From: an uncultured Acidobacteriaceae bacterium
GTDB taxonomy: Bacteria > Acidobacteriota > Terriglobia > Terriglobales > Acidobacteriaceae
DNA: 64,000 nucleotides
Assembly (NCBI GenBank): GCA_903828675.1
Contig: CAIKND010000190.1
Span: 30,393 to 94,392 of the forward strand
Reading direction: 5' to 3'
Below the pieces are notes generated by a model. The model had not been told where the DNA came from. It was given only the letters and a program-made list of their open reading frames with translations, and ran no database searches. Below, piece after piece: positions 45,256 through 53,854 of this stretch (positions are counted from its first letter, which is position 1; every line of letters begins with the position of its first letter). The position numbers and the translations under genes were made by a program.

Positions 45256-47109
45256 ATGAATACGTTGGAGCTGCTCATTGGGGCCTTGTGTATCTTTGCC
45301 CTGGGCTATCGTTACTATGCGGCCTTTCTGGCCGCTAAAGTACTGGTGCTGGACGATAAACGCGCCACGCCCGCCCATACCTGCTCCGACGGCCAAAACT
45401 ACATGGCATCGCCAAAGATCGTGCTCTTTGGGCACCATTTCGCAGCCATCGCCGGTGCAGGACCGCTTATCGGGCCCACTCTTGCAGCGCAGTTCGGTTT
45501 TGCGCCCGGTTTTCTGTGGATTGTTCTCGGCGCTGTGCTCGCCGGATGCGTTCACGATTTCACCATCCTGGTTGCTTCCACGCGGCACAAAGGGCGATCT
45601 TTGCCTGTGATCGCTATGACCGAGATAGGTCCTTTCGCCGGCATAGTTACGATGATCGCCGTACTATTTATCCTGCTTGTAACTCTTGCGGGGCTCGGCA
45701 TTGTAGTGGTAAACGCGCTGTCCAACAGTCCCTGGGGCGTCTTTACCATTGGCATGACCGCCCCCATTGCCATGCTGATGGGCTTATGGATGTTCAAGAG
45801 CACTCCGGGAAGAGTCCGTATCGTGGGGCCTTCAATTGTCGGAGTCATCCTGCTTTTCACGGCCGTATTTACAGGTCATACGGTGGCTAACTCTTATCTC
45901 GCGCCCTACCTGAGTTTCTCCGGTCATCAGATTACAGGAATGCTGATGATCTATGGCATCATCGCTTCATCTTTGCCCGTCTGGCTGCTTCTTGAGCCCC
46001 GGGACTATCTGGCTACTTATGTAAAACTCGGCACCATCGCCTTCTTGTGCGTCGGCATATTTACAGTACATCCTCAACTTCAATTTCCCATGGTAAGTCA
46101 ATATGTTCACGGCGGTGGGCCGATCATCCACGGCCAACTCTTCCCGTTTCTCTTTATAACTATAGCCTGCGGAGCTATCTCGGGATTTCACTCGCTCATC
46201 GCCTCCGGAACAACCCCCAAGATGCTGGATAAGGAATCGGATGCGCGCTTTATCGGCTACGGAGCCATGGCGGCCGAGGCGCTGGTCGCGGTCATGGCGC
46301 TCATCGCGGCCTGCTCGCTCTATCCGGGTGACTACTACGCCATTAACGTACCCCCAGCGGTCTTTGCCAATCTTGGCCTGCACACAGTGGACCTTGCCCG
46401 TCTATCTTCTGAAGTTGGCGAGAACCTTGCCGGTCGCACTGGTGGCGGCGTTTCGCTTGCCATCGGCATGGCCCATATCTTCCGTGGACTTCCGCACATG
46501 GATAAGCTTGTCGGCTACTGGTATCACTACGCCGTCATGTTCGAGGCCCTGTTTATTCTCACCACCGTAGACGCCGGAACGCGCTCCGCACGTTACATTC
46601 TTCAGGAACTGCTCGGCAAGGCCTACAAGCCTTTTACTAATGCCAAGTGGATTCCGGGCATTCTTATCTCCACGATTCTGGTCGTAGGTTCCTGGGGATA
46701 TCTCATCTATACCGGCTCCATCTCAACTATCTGGCCTCTGTTCGGTGCTGGAAACCAGTTACTCGCCACCATCGCCTTGGCTATCGGTACCGTCTTCCTT
46801 ATCAATAGCGGAAAGCTGAAGTACGTGTGGGTAACTGCCGTGCCTATGGTGTTTGTGGGGATAACTACCTTGGCTGCGGCCGTTCTTTCCATCGCCAACA
46901 TCTTTTGGCCACTCGCACACAACCCAGGAACTGAGATACAAGGCTATCTCGATTCCATCCTGATGGCGCTATTCATTGCCGGTGTGGTTCTCGTTGTAAC
47001 GTCAGCTCTGCGGCGTTGCTGGCAGACATTGCATGGAGTTCCGCTGCCGCAAGATTCGTTTGGGGCCGAAGAGTCAGCAAGCGAAAAGATCAAGCTTAGT
47101 TGCTGTTAG
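45256..47109 (+). CDS. cstA: Carbon starvation protein CstA-type transporter
   Basis: A 617-residue inner-membrane protein with about 15-16 hydrophobic segments. Family motifs HFAAIAGAGPLIGP and GCVHDF near the N-terminus and LFGAGNQLLA near the C-terminus are present. CstA/BtsT proteins take up pyruvate and possibly peptides. GAGGAAGA lies just before the ATG. It follows the LarA-type gene, and coupling of 2-hydroxyacid metabolism with pyruvate transport is an attractive but unproven reading. It ends before a 23-bp hairpin and converges with a GH29 gene. Confidence 0.95.
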   Translation: MNTLELLIGALCIFALGYRYYAAFLAAKVLVLDDKRATPAHTCSDGQNYMASPKIVLFGHHFAAIAGAGPLIGPTLAAQFGFAPGFLWIVLGAVLAGCVHDFTILVASTRHKGRSLPVIAMTEIGPFAGIVTMIAVLFILLVTLAGLGIVVVNALSNSPWGVFTIGMTAPIAMLMGLWMFKSTPGRVRIVGPSIVGVILLFTAVFTGHTVANSYLAPYLSFSGHQITGMLMIYGIIASSLPVWLLLEPRDYLATYVKLGTIAFLCVGIFTVHPQLQFPMVSQYVHGGGPIIHGQLFPFLFITIACGAISGFHSLIASGTTPKMLDKESDARFIGYGAMAAEALVAVMALIAACSLYPGDYYAINVPPAVFANLGLHTVDLARLSSEVGENLAGRTGGGVSLAIGMAHIFRGLPHMDKLVGYWYHYAVMFEALFILTTVDAGTRSARYILQELLGKAYKPFTNAKWIPGILISTILVVGSWGYLIYTGSISTIWPLFGAGNQLLATIALAIGTVFLINSGKLKYVWVTAVPMVFVGITTLAAAVLSIANIFWPLAHNPGTEIQGYLDSILMALFIAGVVLVVTSALRRCWQTLHGVPLPQDSFGAEESASEKIKLSCC

Positions 47110-47148
47110 CCGTACGTTTGGGACTCTTTCCAGGCAACATTAATGCGT

Positions 47149-47197
47149 GAACCGACAGGGTGGCCCTTCTTGGAAAGAAGGGCCGCCCTGTCGGTTC
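47149..47197. terminator. Very long hairpin between convergent genes
   Basis: Twenty-three bases at 47149-47171 pair with 47175-47197 over their whole length with one G-T wobble and a 3-base loop. It lies 40 bases after cstA and 18 bases after the end of the opposing fucosidase gene, so it can act on both transcripts. No T-run follows on either strand. Confidence 0.7.
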
Positions 47198-47214
47198 TCA
47201 ACTATGTAACTACC

Positions 47215-48630
47215 CTAACTAACACCCACCTTGTACCGAGGCCAAAGCGGACGCGTTTCGTCATGATTCACCGTTGGCTCTCCGTCGCATTCCACAGCAA
47301 TTACCGTAGCCGGTTGATCGGGAGCTTTTAGAGGCAGCCCGGTCAGCCGCACGCAGAGTGCATCCTGCGTGAAATCGACCTTCTGCCCAGTCTTGACCAA
47401 GTGCGCCGACAGCACCTTGGGCTTGATTCCGCCGATGGCGATGACCGCGTCCGGCTGATAGAAGCTAAGCCACTCTGCCGCTGGCGTATGTCCCGGCCAA
47501 TAGTGCTGGTGGATATAGAGCGTGTTGCCGCTTCGGGTGTAATTCGCGTTCGTGTTCCACCCCGCCTGCAAGCGATCCGTACCGTAGATCGTCTTGCCGT
47601 TTATATCCATCCACTTGCCCACTGACTCCAGCACAGCCGTCGTGTCCGGCGGAATCGACCCATCCGGCTCCGGCCCGATATTCAGCAAATAGTTGCCGCC
47701 GCCGCGCGCGCACGTCGCCAGATTATCCACGATCGTCTTGGGACTCTTCCACGCATCGTCGCCGCGATTGAAGCCCCAACTGTCGTTCAGCGTCATGCAG
47801 CTTTCCCACGCACGTCCCACTTCTGAGGCCGTGATCTGCTGCTCTGGCGTTGAAAAGTCGCCATCGAGTCCATTTCGGTTGTTCACAATGATCTCCGGTT
47901 GCAGCTCGAAGACCATTTCGTTCATCTTCTCTGACTCCCATCCTTCAGCGGAGAGAGGCCACGACACGTCATACCAGAGCACATCGATCTTTCCGTAGTT
48001 GGTCAGCAGCTCCCGAATAAGTCCATGCGTATATTCCACAAACCGCTTCCGCGCCGCTTCATCGGTCTTGCACGTCGCCCCGTCGGGATGGTGCCAATCC
48101 ATCAGCGAGTAGTAGAAGCCCACGCGCAGACCCTCGGCCCGCGCCGCATCCACATACTCCCGCACCAGGTCGCGCCCCGGTCCCTGCTTCACGGCGTTGT
48201 AGTCGGTCAGCTTCGAGTCCCAGTGGCAGAATCCCTCATGATGTTTGGTGGTCATCACCATGTACTTCTGCCCGGCCTTTTTCGCCAGCCGTGCCCAGTC
48301 ACGCGCCGCGTTCGGCTTTGGATGAAAATGCTTGGCCAGTAACTCATATTGCGGAATCGGTACGCCCTCCACCTCTTTCGACCACTCATGCTGGCCAATT
48401 AAGCTGTAAAGTCCCCAGTGGATGAACATGCCGAACTTGGCTTCATGCCACCATTTCATTCGCCCGGCTCTCGTCGCCGCCTGCTTCGCCTGCGAAGGCG
48501 AAGCAGCAACCACCGCGCCCTCGGCGCCGGACAATCCCATGCCCTCTGCATTTGCCGCGGCCAGCGCCAATGCGCCGGCAGCGCCAAACTGCTTCAAGAA
48601 CGACCGTCTAGAACTCTCGTTCCAATCCAT
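47215..48630 (-). CDS. Tat-exported alpha-L-fucosidase, GH29
   Basis: A 471-residue enzyme releasing terminal alpha-L-fucose. A twin-arginine signal (SSRRSFLKQFGAAGALALA), the GH29 opening KFGMFIHWGLYS, TTKHHEGFCHWDS, and DVLWYDVSWP with Asp221 as nucleophile are present. The usual C-terminal beta domain is partly kept (from about 370). AGGAG lies eight bases before the ATG. Length is normal for the family. It lies close to a second fucosidase-like gene, a LarA-type racemase and cstA. The acid/base residue is not conserved enough in GH29 to place by eye. Confidence 0.92.
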   Translation of the reverse strand: MDWNESSRRSFLKQFGAAGALALAAANAEGMGLSGAEGAVVAASPSQAKQAATRAGRMKWWHEAKFGMFIHWGLYSLIGQHEWSKEVEGVPIPQYELLAKHFHPKPNAARDWARLAKKAGQKYMVMTTKHHEGFCHWDSKLTDYNAVKQGPGRDLVREYVDAARAEGLRVGFYYSLMDWHHPDGATCKTDEAARKRFVEYTHGLIRELLTNYGKIDVLWYDVSWPLSAEGWESEKMNEMVFELQPEIIVNNRNGLDGDFSTPEQQITASEVGRAWESCMTLNDSWGFNRGDDAWKSPKTIVDNLATCARGGGNYLLNIGPEPDGSIPPDTTAVLESVGKWMDINGKTIYGTDRLQAGWNTNANYTRSGNTLYIHQHYWPGHTPAAEWLSFYQPDAVIAIGGIKPKVLSAHLVKTGQKVDFTQDALCVRLTGLPLKAPDQPATVIAVECDGEPTVNHDETRPLWPRYKVGVS

Positions 48631-48795
48631 GGATGTCTCCTCTTTTCCTCGCTGGATAAGCAGCCGCCGTTCGCTCAGTTACCGATAACTTAATCGGGCG
48701 AAACAACGGCAAGCCAATATAGCAGACAGCCCCCTACTCTCCGCTCGAAGGGCAAAGTCTCGCCTGCAAGTGTCTATTGCTCGATGGTGTTGTCT

Positions 48796-49314
48796 CTATT
48801 GCTTTTCGGACACCAGGTAAACCACTGCGCCACCCAGCAGCACCAGCGTGGCCACTGCGGGAACCAGCACCAGTGGGCTCCAGCTTGGATCGAAGAGCGC
48901 CGTGGGCCAAAGGTTTCCCAGATGCAGAGTCCCAGCCTCAGGAAGCCCTTCCAGCCAGGTCAGCCACCCAAGCCCATGCCGCGCCTGCGACACTACAAAC
49001 CCCACCGTCAGCAGCAGGATCGTGGCCAGCGCAAAAATCTGCGCGCTCAGCAGCGGCCTGCCAATGCGCTCCACTGCCGCGTTGCGCCGCCGAAGTTGCG
49101 CACGCCACCACAGCAGTCCAGGAGAACCCAACTTCGCTGCGCCGGCAGCCGCTGCCCTGGCATTTCTGAAGGTCTCTGTCACCAGCACCAGATCGCCACA
49201 GTTCCGGCAGCCGCTCACATGCAAGCGCAGGTCCGGTGCACACGCTTCTGGCCAGTGCCCCCGCTCCAGCAAATCCTTTACTTCCTTCTCTCGCGCGCAG
49301 GAACCAAGTTTCAT
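48796..49314 (-). CDS. Anti-sigma factor-like membrane protein
   Basis: A 172-residue protein. The N-terminal 60 residues contain a zinc-finger-like H-x3-C-x2-C (HVSGCRNC), the motif of ZAS-type anti-sigma factors, followed by two or three membrane helices (about 85-105 and 145-165). The ATG at 49314 overlaps the stop of the sigma gene by ATGA, the usual organisation of a sigma/anti-sigma pair. The frame is open upstream but reads as a shadow of the sigma gene. It probably sequesters the sigma factor at the membrane until a signal arrives. Confidence 0.8.
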   Translation of the reverse strand: MKLGSCAREKEVKDLLERGHWPEACAPDLRLHVSGCRNCGDLVLVTETFRNARAAAAGAAKLGSPGLLWWRAQLRRRNAAVERIGRPLLSAQIFALATILLLTVGFVVSQARHGLGWLTWLEGLPEAGTLHLGNLWPTALFDPSWSPLVLVPAVATLVLLGGAVVYLVSEKQ

Positions 49315-49886
49315 AGCGCCCTCCCGCTTTCCGTGTCCCGCAGCAGCCGCGCAACTTTTCGCCGCGCCCTGAAGAGCATCAGCCGGATGCTCGCGCTTGC
49401 CAGGCCAGTCACCTCGGCAATCTCCCGATGCGAGTAGCCCTCCGCATACGCCAGCCAAAGCAGCTGGCGGTCTCTCGGCCGCATCTGTTTCATTGCCGGT
49501 CCCAGCATCATTTGCGAGTCAGACTGCCCGGAGCCGCCATGCGCGGCAAAAAAGTCTTCGGAGATTTCGTCCAGGGATGAGGTCCTAGGGCGCCGCCAGT
49601 GGTCGCGCAGCAGGTTGCTTGCAATTCGGAACAGGTAGCGCCGCGCGGCAACCTCGCCTTCTTCCTTGCGCGTTGCGCACAGGAAGCGCACATAGCTTTC
49701 CTGCATCAGGTCCTCGGCCAGCGCCGGATCGCCCGAGGTCCGCGCCAAGTAAGCCCAAACGGAACGGGACGAACGCTCATAGAAGCAGGCGAACGCGTCA
49801 TTGTCCATAGGCGGCACGGCTGCCCGCGACGCGTCTAGTTGCGCGTCGCGGGTCAGCACGCTCGGAAGCACGGATTCCCAGGGCAT
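49311..49886 (-). CDS. ECF-type RNA polymerase sigma factor
   Basis: A ~191-residue sigma-70 family protein with region 2 (about 30-95, including DLMQESYVRFL and FRIASNLLRDHWRR) and region 4 (about 125-180, with SHREIAEVTGLASASIRLML). The ATG at 49886 follows GAGG; a GTG five codons upstream and an ATG at 49808 are alternatives. The anti-sigma gene overlaps its 3' end and the membrane protein gene is 33 bases upstream, so all three probably form one operon under the sigma's own control. Confidence 0.9.
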   Translation of the reverse strand: MPWESVLPSVLTRDAQLDASRAAVPPMDNDAFACFYERSSRSVWAYLARTSGDPALAEDLMQESYVRFLCATRKEEGEVAARRYLFRIASNLLRDHWRRPRTSSLDEISEDFFAAHGGSGQSDSQMMLGPAMKQMRPRDRQLLWLAYAEGYSHREIAEVTGLASASIRLMLFRARRKVARLLRDTESGRAL

Positions 49887-49919
49887 TCGTCGCCTCGCCA
49901 CAGCCGGATCGCCTCCGGC

Positions 49920-50870
49920 TCACTGCCTGTCCTGCGGGTTAAAGGGCGGTTCCATCCTGCTCGTCGCCGGAGAGTTTCCCGGGATCAGCCCCAACCGCCC
50001 TGCCAAGACCCATGTAATCCCTGCCGAGATGATAAATCCCAATCCGGGCATCAGCACCACCGTTCCCAGCACCAGCATCGGAATGCTCATATCCGGACCG
50101 GCATGGCGCAGAAGCAGGAAGCCGCAGCCTAACAGCACCAGCACAATCCCGATCTGAAGCGGAGTCATCACCCGCGCCACCGCGTTTGGCATCCGCTGCT
50201 CCGGCTCAAAGCCCACCGGAATCGGCGCTGCCTCGAGGAAGCGCTTGCCCGCCTCTGTCTCCATATACGCGGTCAACTCTTGGCTGGAGCTGAATTTCTC
50301 AATCAATCTCCCATGAACGTCGCTTTGCAACTTGAAGATGCGGCTCCAGCGTCGGTTCTCAAGGAACTGGCGAATCAACCAGATGAGCGCAGTCAAGAAG
50401 CACGCAAAAGCTATCACGGGCACCGCCTCACGCCACATTTGCGCAGCGGTCGATTCGTCGTGCCGCGACTCGGCAAACTCCGGCCAAACTGCGCGTTGAA
50501 GTGCCTGGTCGCGACGCCCTCCGTGCGAATCCAGATTCGTAAACAGGTAATATTCGGGATTGCGCGCAATCTCCGGGTGCTGGGTCAGAAACTGCGCCAG
50601 TTGTGGGTTGTTGCGGTTCACATACTCCTGGTCGGACAGCAAGGAAGGATCGTGCGCCACTACCGTTGTCAGCGTTGGACTGGTCTTGAGCAATTGGATG
50701 AGTTTTTCCTGTTCGGTGGCGAAATCTTGTTCGCTCAGCGGAGCAGCTGCCACCGCCGGTTGCGACGCCACAGCGGGCCGGGTCTGCGCCGTCCCCTGAG
50801 CTGCAATCATCGAAGCAGGCGCCGCAACGGCGCAGAAAACCAAGGACAATATCTGGTTTGGCTTGTGCAT
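49920..50870 (-). CDS. Conserved-type membrane protein of unknown function
   Basis: A 316-residue protein with a signal peptide (about 1-28), a Pro/Ala-rich linker, a periplasmic helical segment with QLAQFLTQHPEIARNP, one membrane helix (about 150-170), a cytosolic helical region, and two further helices near 240-290. AAGGGGGAA lies before the ATG. It is the first gene of the ECF sigma operon. I do not recognise a characterised family. Its place suggests that it takes part in, or is a target of, the sigma-controlled envelope response. Confidence 0.72.
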   Translation of the reverse strand: MHKPNQILSLVFCAVAAPASMIAAQGTAQTRPAVASQPAVAAAPLSEQDFATEQEKLIQLLKTSPTLTTVVAHDPSLLSDQEYVNRNNPQLAQFLTQHPEIARNPEYYLFTNLDSHGGRRDQALQRAVWPEFAESRHDESTAAQMWREAVPVIAFACFLTALIWLIRQFLENRRWSRIFKLQSDVHGRLIEKFSSSQELTAYMETEAGKRFLEAAPIPVGFEPEQRMPNAVARVMTPLQIGIVLVLLGCGFLLLRHAGPDMSIPMLVLGTVVLMPGLGFIISAGITWVLAGRLGLIPGNSPATSRMEPPFNPQDRQ

Positions 50871-50890
50871 TTCGTATTCCCCCTTACTCC

Positions 50891-50910
50891 AAGGGGCTTG
50901 TCAGCCCCTT
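50891..50910. repeat. Perfect 8-bp inverted repeat in divergent promoter region
   Basis: AAGGGGCT and AGCCCCTT flank a TGTC loop, 21 bases upstream of the membrane protein gene start (minus strand) and ~240 bases from purA. It could be an operator or leader hairpin of the minus-strand operon. Confidence 0.4.
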
Positions 50911-50971
50911 CTGCACATACAACGAACTGAAGAGCGGTTTGGTTAACAACCTTCTTTTCAATCCGCCGCAG

Positions 50972-51016
50972 CCTGATGCCGACACCCTGTAAACTCAAGC
51001 AGGGTTTATCATCAGG
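50972..51016 (+). promoter_or_regulatory. Nested stem structure in the purA upstream region
   Basis: Outer arms CCTGATG (50972) and CATCAGG (51010) enclose inner arms CCCTG (50985) and CAGGG (51000). Such a two-tier stem can be a leader structure. It ends 137 bases before the purA start. It does not match any purine or PRPP riboswitch that I can recognise. Confidence 0.35.
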
Positions 51017-51153
51017 ATGGAGCAGGCAGAGGTCGTCTGCGCCTTCGTTTTGCAACCGGGTGCCTGGTGTGTCGGCTCAACCTGCCGCAGACGCCAAAGC
51101 ATTGCTCTTAGGAGACGACAGGCCGCAAAACAGGATTCGAGGAACAGAGCGAA

Positions 51154-52470
51154 ATGCGCGCAAAAACGGCTGTAGTGTTGGGTGCCCAGTGGGGCGATGA
51201 AGGCAAGGGCAAGATCGTGGATGTGCTCAGCGAGCGGTTTTCCGCCGTTGCGCGCTATGCCGGTGGCCACAATGCCGGTCACACGGTCATCATCGGCGGC
51301 CAGAAGTTTGTGCTGCAACTCATCCCCTGCGGCGTGCTCCGCCCGGGGTGCAAGGGCATCATCGGCAACGGTGTGGTTCTCGACCCGCTTGCTTTTCTTA
51401 AGGAAGTTGGCCGGCTCCGCGATCTCGGCGTCGCCGTCGACGGCAACCTCTTTGTTTCCAATCGCACCCAGGTCATACTGCCCTACCACCGCATGATCGA
51501 GTTGGCCTCGGAGTGTGCGCCTGGCCGCCAGAAGATCGGCACCACCAGCAAGGGCATCGGTCCCGCCTATGAGGACAAGATGGCTCGCAGCGGTCTGCGC
51601 ATCGTGGACCTGCTGCACCCAACTCTGCTGAAGACCCACATTGAGGCGGCCTGCGCGGAAAAGAACGCCATCGCCCATGCCCTCTTCGGTACTGATCCGC
51701 TCGATCCGGCTAAAATGTATGACGAGTACGCCGCCGCCGCCGAACAGGTACGTCCATTCGTCGCCGACACCGGACGTTTACTCAACAACATTATGGCCAA
51801 CGGTGGCAGCGTCATGTTCGAGGGCGCCCAGGGAACTCTGCTCGACATTGACCACGGAACCTACCCCTTCGTCACCTCTTCCTCGGCCACCGCCGGCGGC
51901 GCCTGCACCGGAACCGGTGTAGGTCCCACGAATATCGGCACCGTTATCGCCGTCACCAAGGCCTACGTCACTCGTGTTGGCGAGGGGCCCTTCCCCACTG
52001 AGATCCATGACCAGGTCGGCGAAGACCTCCGCGCCCGCGGCAATGAGTACGGCGCCGTCACTGGCCGCCCCCGCCGCTGCGGCTGGCTCGATATTCCCCT
52101 GCTCCGCTATTCAAATCAGGTCAACGGCGCTGAGTGGCTCGTCATCACCAAACTCGACGTGCTCGACGAGCTGGCTGAGATTCCCATCTGCATCGGCTAC
52201 GAGATCGACGGCAGAGTCACCGACGAAATCCCCGCGGACGTCCAGGGCCTTGAGTCCATCAAGCCCCGCTACACAACTTTGAAGGGCTGGCGCCAGTCCA
52301 CTGAGGGCATTACAGAGTTTGAAAAACTGCCCCAGGCCGCGCAGGACTACCTCCGCTTCCAGGAACGCGAGAGTGGAGCGCGTGTCGGAATGGTTTCAAC
52401 AGGTCCGGACCGGAACCAGACCATGGTGCTGCCCGAGTTTGCGGATGCGCTCGAAAGTATTCACAGGTAG
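51154..52470 (+). CDS. purA: Adenylosuccinate synthetase
   Basis: Joins IMP and aspartate with GTP to form adenylosuccinate, the first committed step to AMP. The 438-residue sequence has the family P-loop GAQWGDEGKGK (about 9-20) with the catalytic Asp, then GGHNAGHT containing the catalytic His, IGTTSKGIGPAYEDK, QGTLLDIDHGTYPFVTSS and TGRPRRCGW. Length is normal. GAGGAACAG precedes the ATG. It is transcribed alone or with the small downstream gene. Confidence 0.97.
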   Translation: MRAKTAVVLGAQWGDEGKGKIVDVLSERFSAVARYAGGHNAGHTVIIGGQKFVLQLIPCGVLRPGCKGIIGNGVVLDPLAFLKEVGRLRDLGVAVDGNLFVSNRTQVILPYHRMIELASECAPGRQKIGTTSKGIGPAYEDKMARSGLRIVDLLHPTLLKTHIEAACAEKNAIAHALFGTDPLDPAKMYDEYAAAAEQVRPFVADTGRLLNNIMANGGSVMFEGAQGTLLDIDHGTYPFVTSSSATAGGACTGTGVGPTNIGTVIAVTKAYVTRVGEGPFPTEIHDQVGEDLRARGNEYGAVTGRPRRCGWLDIPLLRYSNQVNGAEWLVITKLDVLDELAEIPICIGYEIDGRVTDEIPADVQGLESIKPRYTTLKGWRQSTEGITEFEKLPQAAQDYLRFQERESGARVGMVSTGPDRNQTMVLPEFADALESIHR

Positions 52471-52522
52471 ACTTTAGGAACACACTGGGGCTTTGCCGCT
52501 CAGGCAAAAGGAAGATCACACT

Positions 52523-52810
52523 ATGGTCAGCTTTGTTGTCCGGTTCAGGTTCACATCCGAAGATCGTGCTGAAATCGCCGAAACGCTGCGCATGCTGGCC
52601 ACCGAATCCCGCCGCGAGCCAGGTTGCGTCAGCTACATCCCGCACCACATTGAGAGCGATCCGGATACTGTGCTCATCTACGAGCAGTACCTCGACGAGA
52701 AGGCTCTGGCAGCGCACCGGGAGTCAGAGCACTTCAAGAAGCACGCCGTCGGCGGACTCTTCCAGAAAATGAAGGAACGCGCCGTCGAGAACCTCGTTGC
52801 TCTCGTTTAG
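52523..52810 (+). CDS. Antibiotic biosynthesis monooxygenase (ABM)-domain protein
   Basis: A 95-residue dimeric ferredoxin-like-fold protein (YgiN/ABM type), with PGCVSYIPHH and a conserved acidic-aromatic pattern (IYEQYLDEKALAAH). Members are quinol monooxygenases or haem-degrading-like enzymes; many are uncharacterised. The ATG at 52523 follows AAAGGAAG; ten codons of open frame upstream are not needed. It lies 52 bases after purA in the same direction. Confidence 0.82.
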   Translation: MVSFVVRFRFTSEDRAEIAETLRMLATESRREPGCVSYIPHHIESDPDTVLIYEQYLDEKALAAHRESEHFKKHAVGGLFQKMKERAVENLVALV

Positions 52811-52950
52811 CGCCCTGTCGAGTCTAAGCTGCGGAGTTCCGGTTAGGCCCGCGGCGATCCTCATTGGGGACGGCAGATGTACCGCGAAGAAGGCAATTCC
52901 TGATTGTCATTGACCGGCGGACCTGTCTGGGGCTAACATCCGAGACGTTT

Positions 52951-53472
52951 ATGCCGGTTTTTATGAGCAAGACCTTCTCCTCGTTAGGCCGTCGATTTGC
53001 GCTCGGGCGGATGTTCGTCTCCGTGCTTGTACTGGCCCTGTGCGTCAATTCCCTCGATGCCGGACAACCCAAGGTCAAGAAGCACGAGAACAGGCGTCAG
53101 ATTGACCAAATGGAGTTGGCCTGGCGTGACGCCCTACTTAAGTCCGACACCAACTCAATGAGTAACTTGCTGGCGGATGACTACATGGCCATTACCGCCA
53201 ACGGGACTCTCCAAACCAAAGACCAGACCCTCGCAAATCTGCGTGCCGGCAAGGTCCACATCACCGCCCTCGATTTCTCTGACCGTAAAGTCCGCTTTTA
53301 CGGGAAGACTGCGCTTGTTACCTCCCTGGCAGAAATGAAGGGCTCAACCGCCGATGGGGATGTCTCCGGTAGCTTTCGTTACACCCGGGTATACGTGCGC
53401 GATCAACAGGGGGCATGGAAGATCGTCAGCTTCGAGGCAAGTCGGATTCGACATCCGGGAGCGGGCAAATAG
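52951..53472 (+). CDS. Exported DUF4440 (NTF2-like) protein
   Basis: A ~173-residue protein with a signal peptide (about 1-38, SVLVLALCVNSLDA) and a C-terminal SnoaL/NTF2-like domain of the DUF4440 type, with ADDYMAITANG and DQQGAWKIVSFEAS. Such domains bind small ligands or form dimers; no catalytic function is clear. Starts at 52951 or 52963 both retain the signal peptide. It is likely independent of the upstream small gene. Confidence 0.8.
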   Translation: MPVFMSKTFSSLGRRFALGRMFVSVLVLALCVNSLDAGQPKVKKHENRRQIDQMELAWRDALLKSDTNSMSNLLADDYMAITANGTLQTKDQTLANLRAGKVHITALDFSDRKVRFYGKTALVTSLAEMKGSTADGDVSGSFRYTRVYVRDQQGAWKIVSFEASRIRHPGAGK

Positions 53473-53854
53473 TCACCGGTAGCTCTAGGTTGTGCCCGCA
53501 TCGCCTCGACATAGTAACTTGGGTACAGTAACTTATGTCCTGTAGATAGTTACTATTGCGTGACATCCCCAATAAATTTATGCGTATCGTATCTTCTTGA
53601 TTCTGCTATAAAACTTCACAAGGAACATATGTTTGGGCTTTTCTGTTGATCGGCTCAAAGACGCGAGCAAGCCACTCGTTTGGTCAGGATCGCCGCAAGT
53701 GGAGCCAATTACGACTTTCCTTGACTTGGCTGTACCCTCTGCTGTGACAATCACGTCAATACGTGTGCTTGCTCGGGTTCAATTACATGAGCAATGCTCT
53801 GTGCTATCAGTTTTGTTTGAACGTGTGTGGGTGGACCAGACAGGGGGTTAGTTG
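53473..53854. other. AT-rich intergenic region with a repeated half-site
   Basis: About 380 bases of lower GC than the surroundings. ATAGTAACT at 53511 and AGTTACTAT at 53548 form a 9-bp inverted pair, with a third copy of AGTAACTT at 53527. A TATAAA at about 53607 could be a -10 box. A 72-codon TTG frame (53633-53851) with AAGGA upstream has no recognisable content. Confidence 0.4.

Noticed and set aside
53629..53649. Six-residue leader-like frame behind AAGGA in the 53.5 kb intergenic region
   Set aside because: Too short to separate from chance, and no coupling to a regulated gene is visible.
53633..53851. 72-codon TTG frame before the small membrane protein
   Set aside because: No recognisable domain and a weak start; described only in the gap entry.
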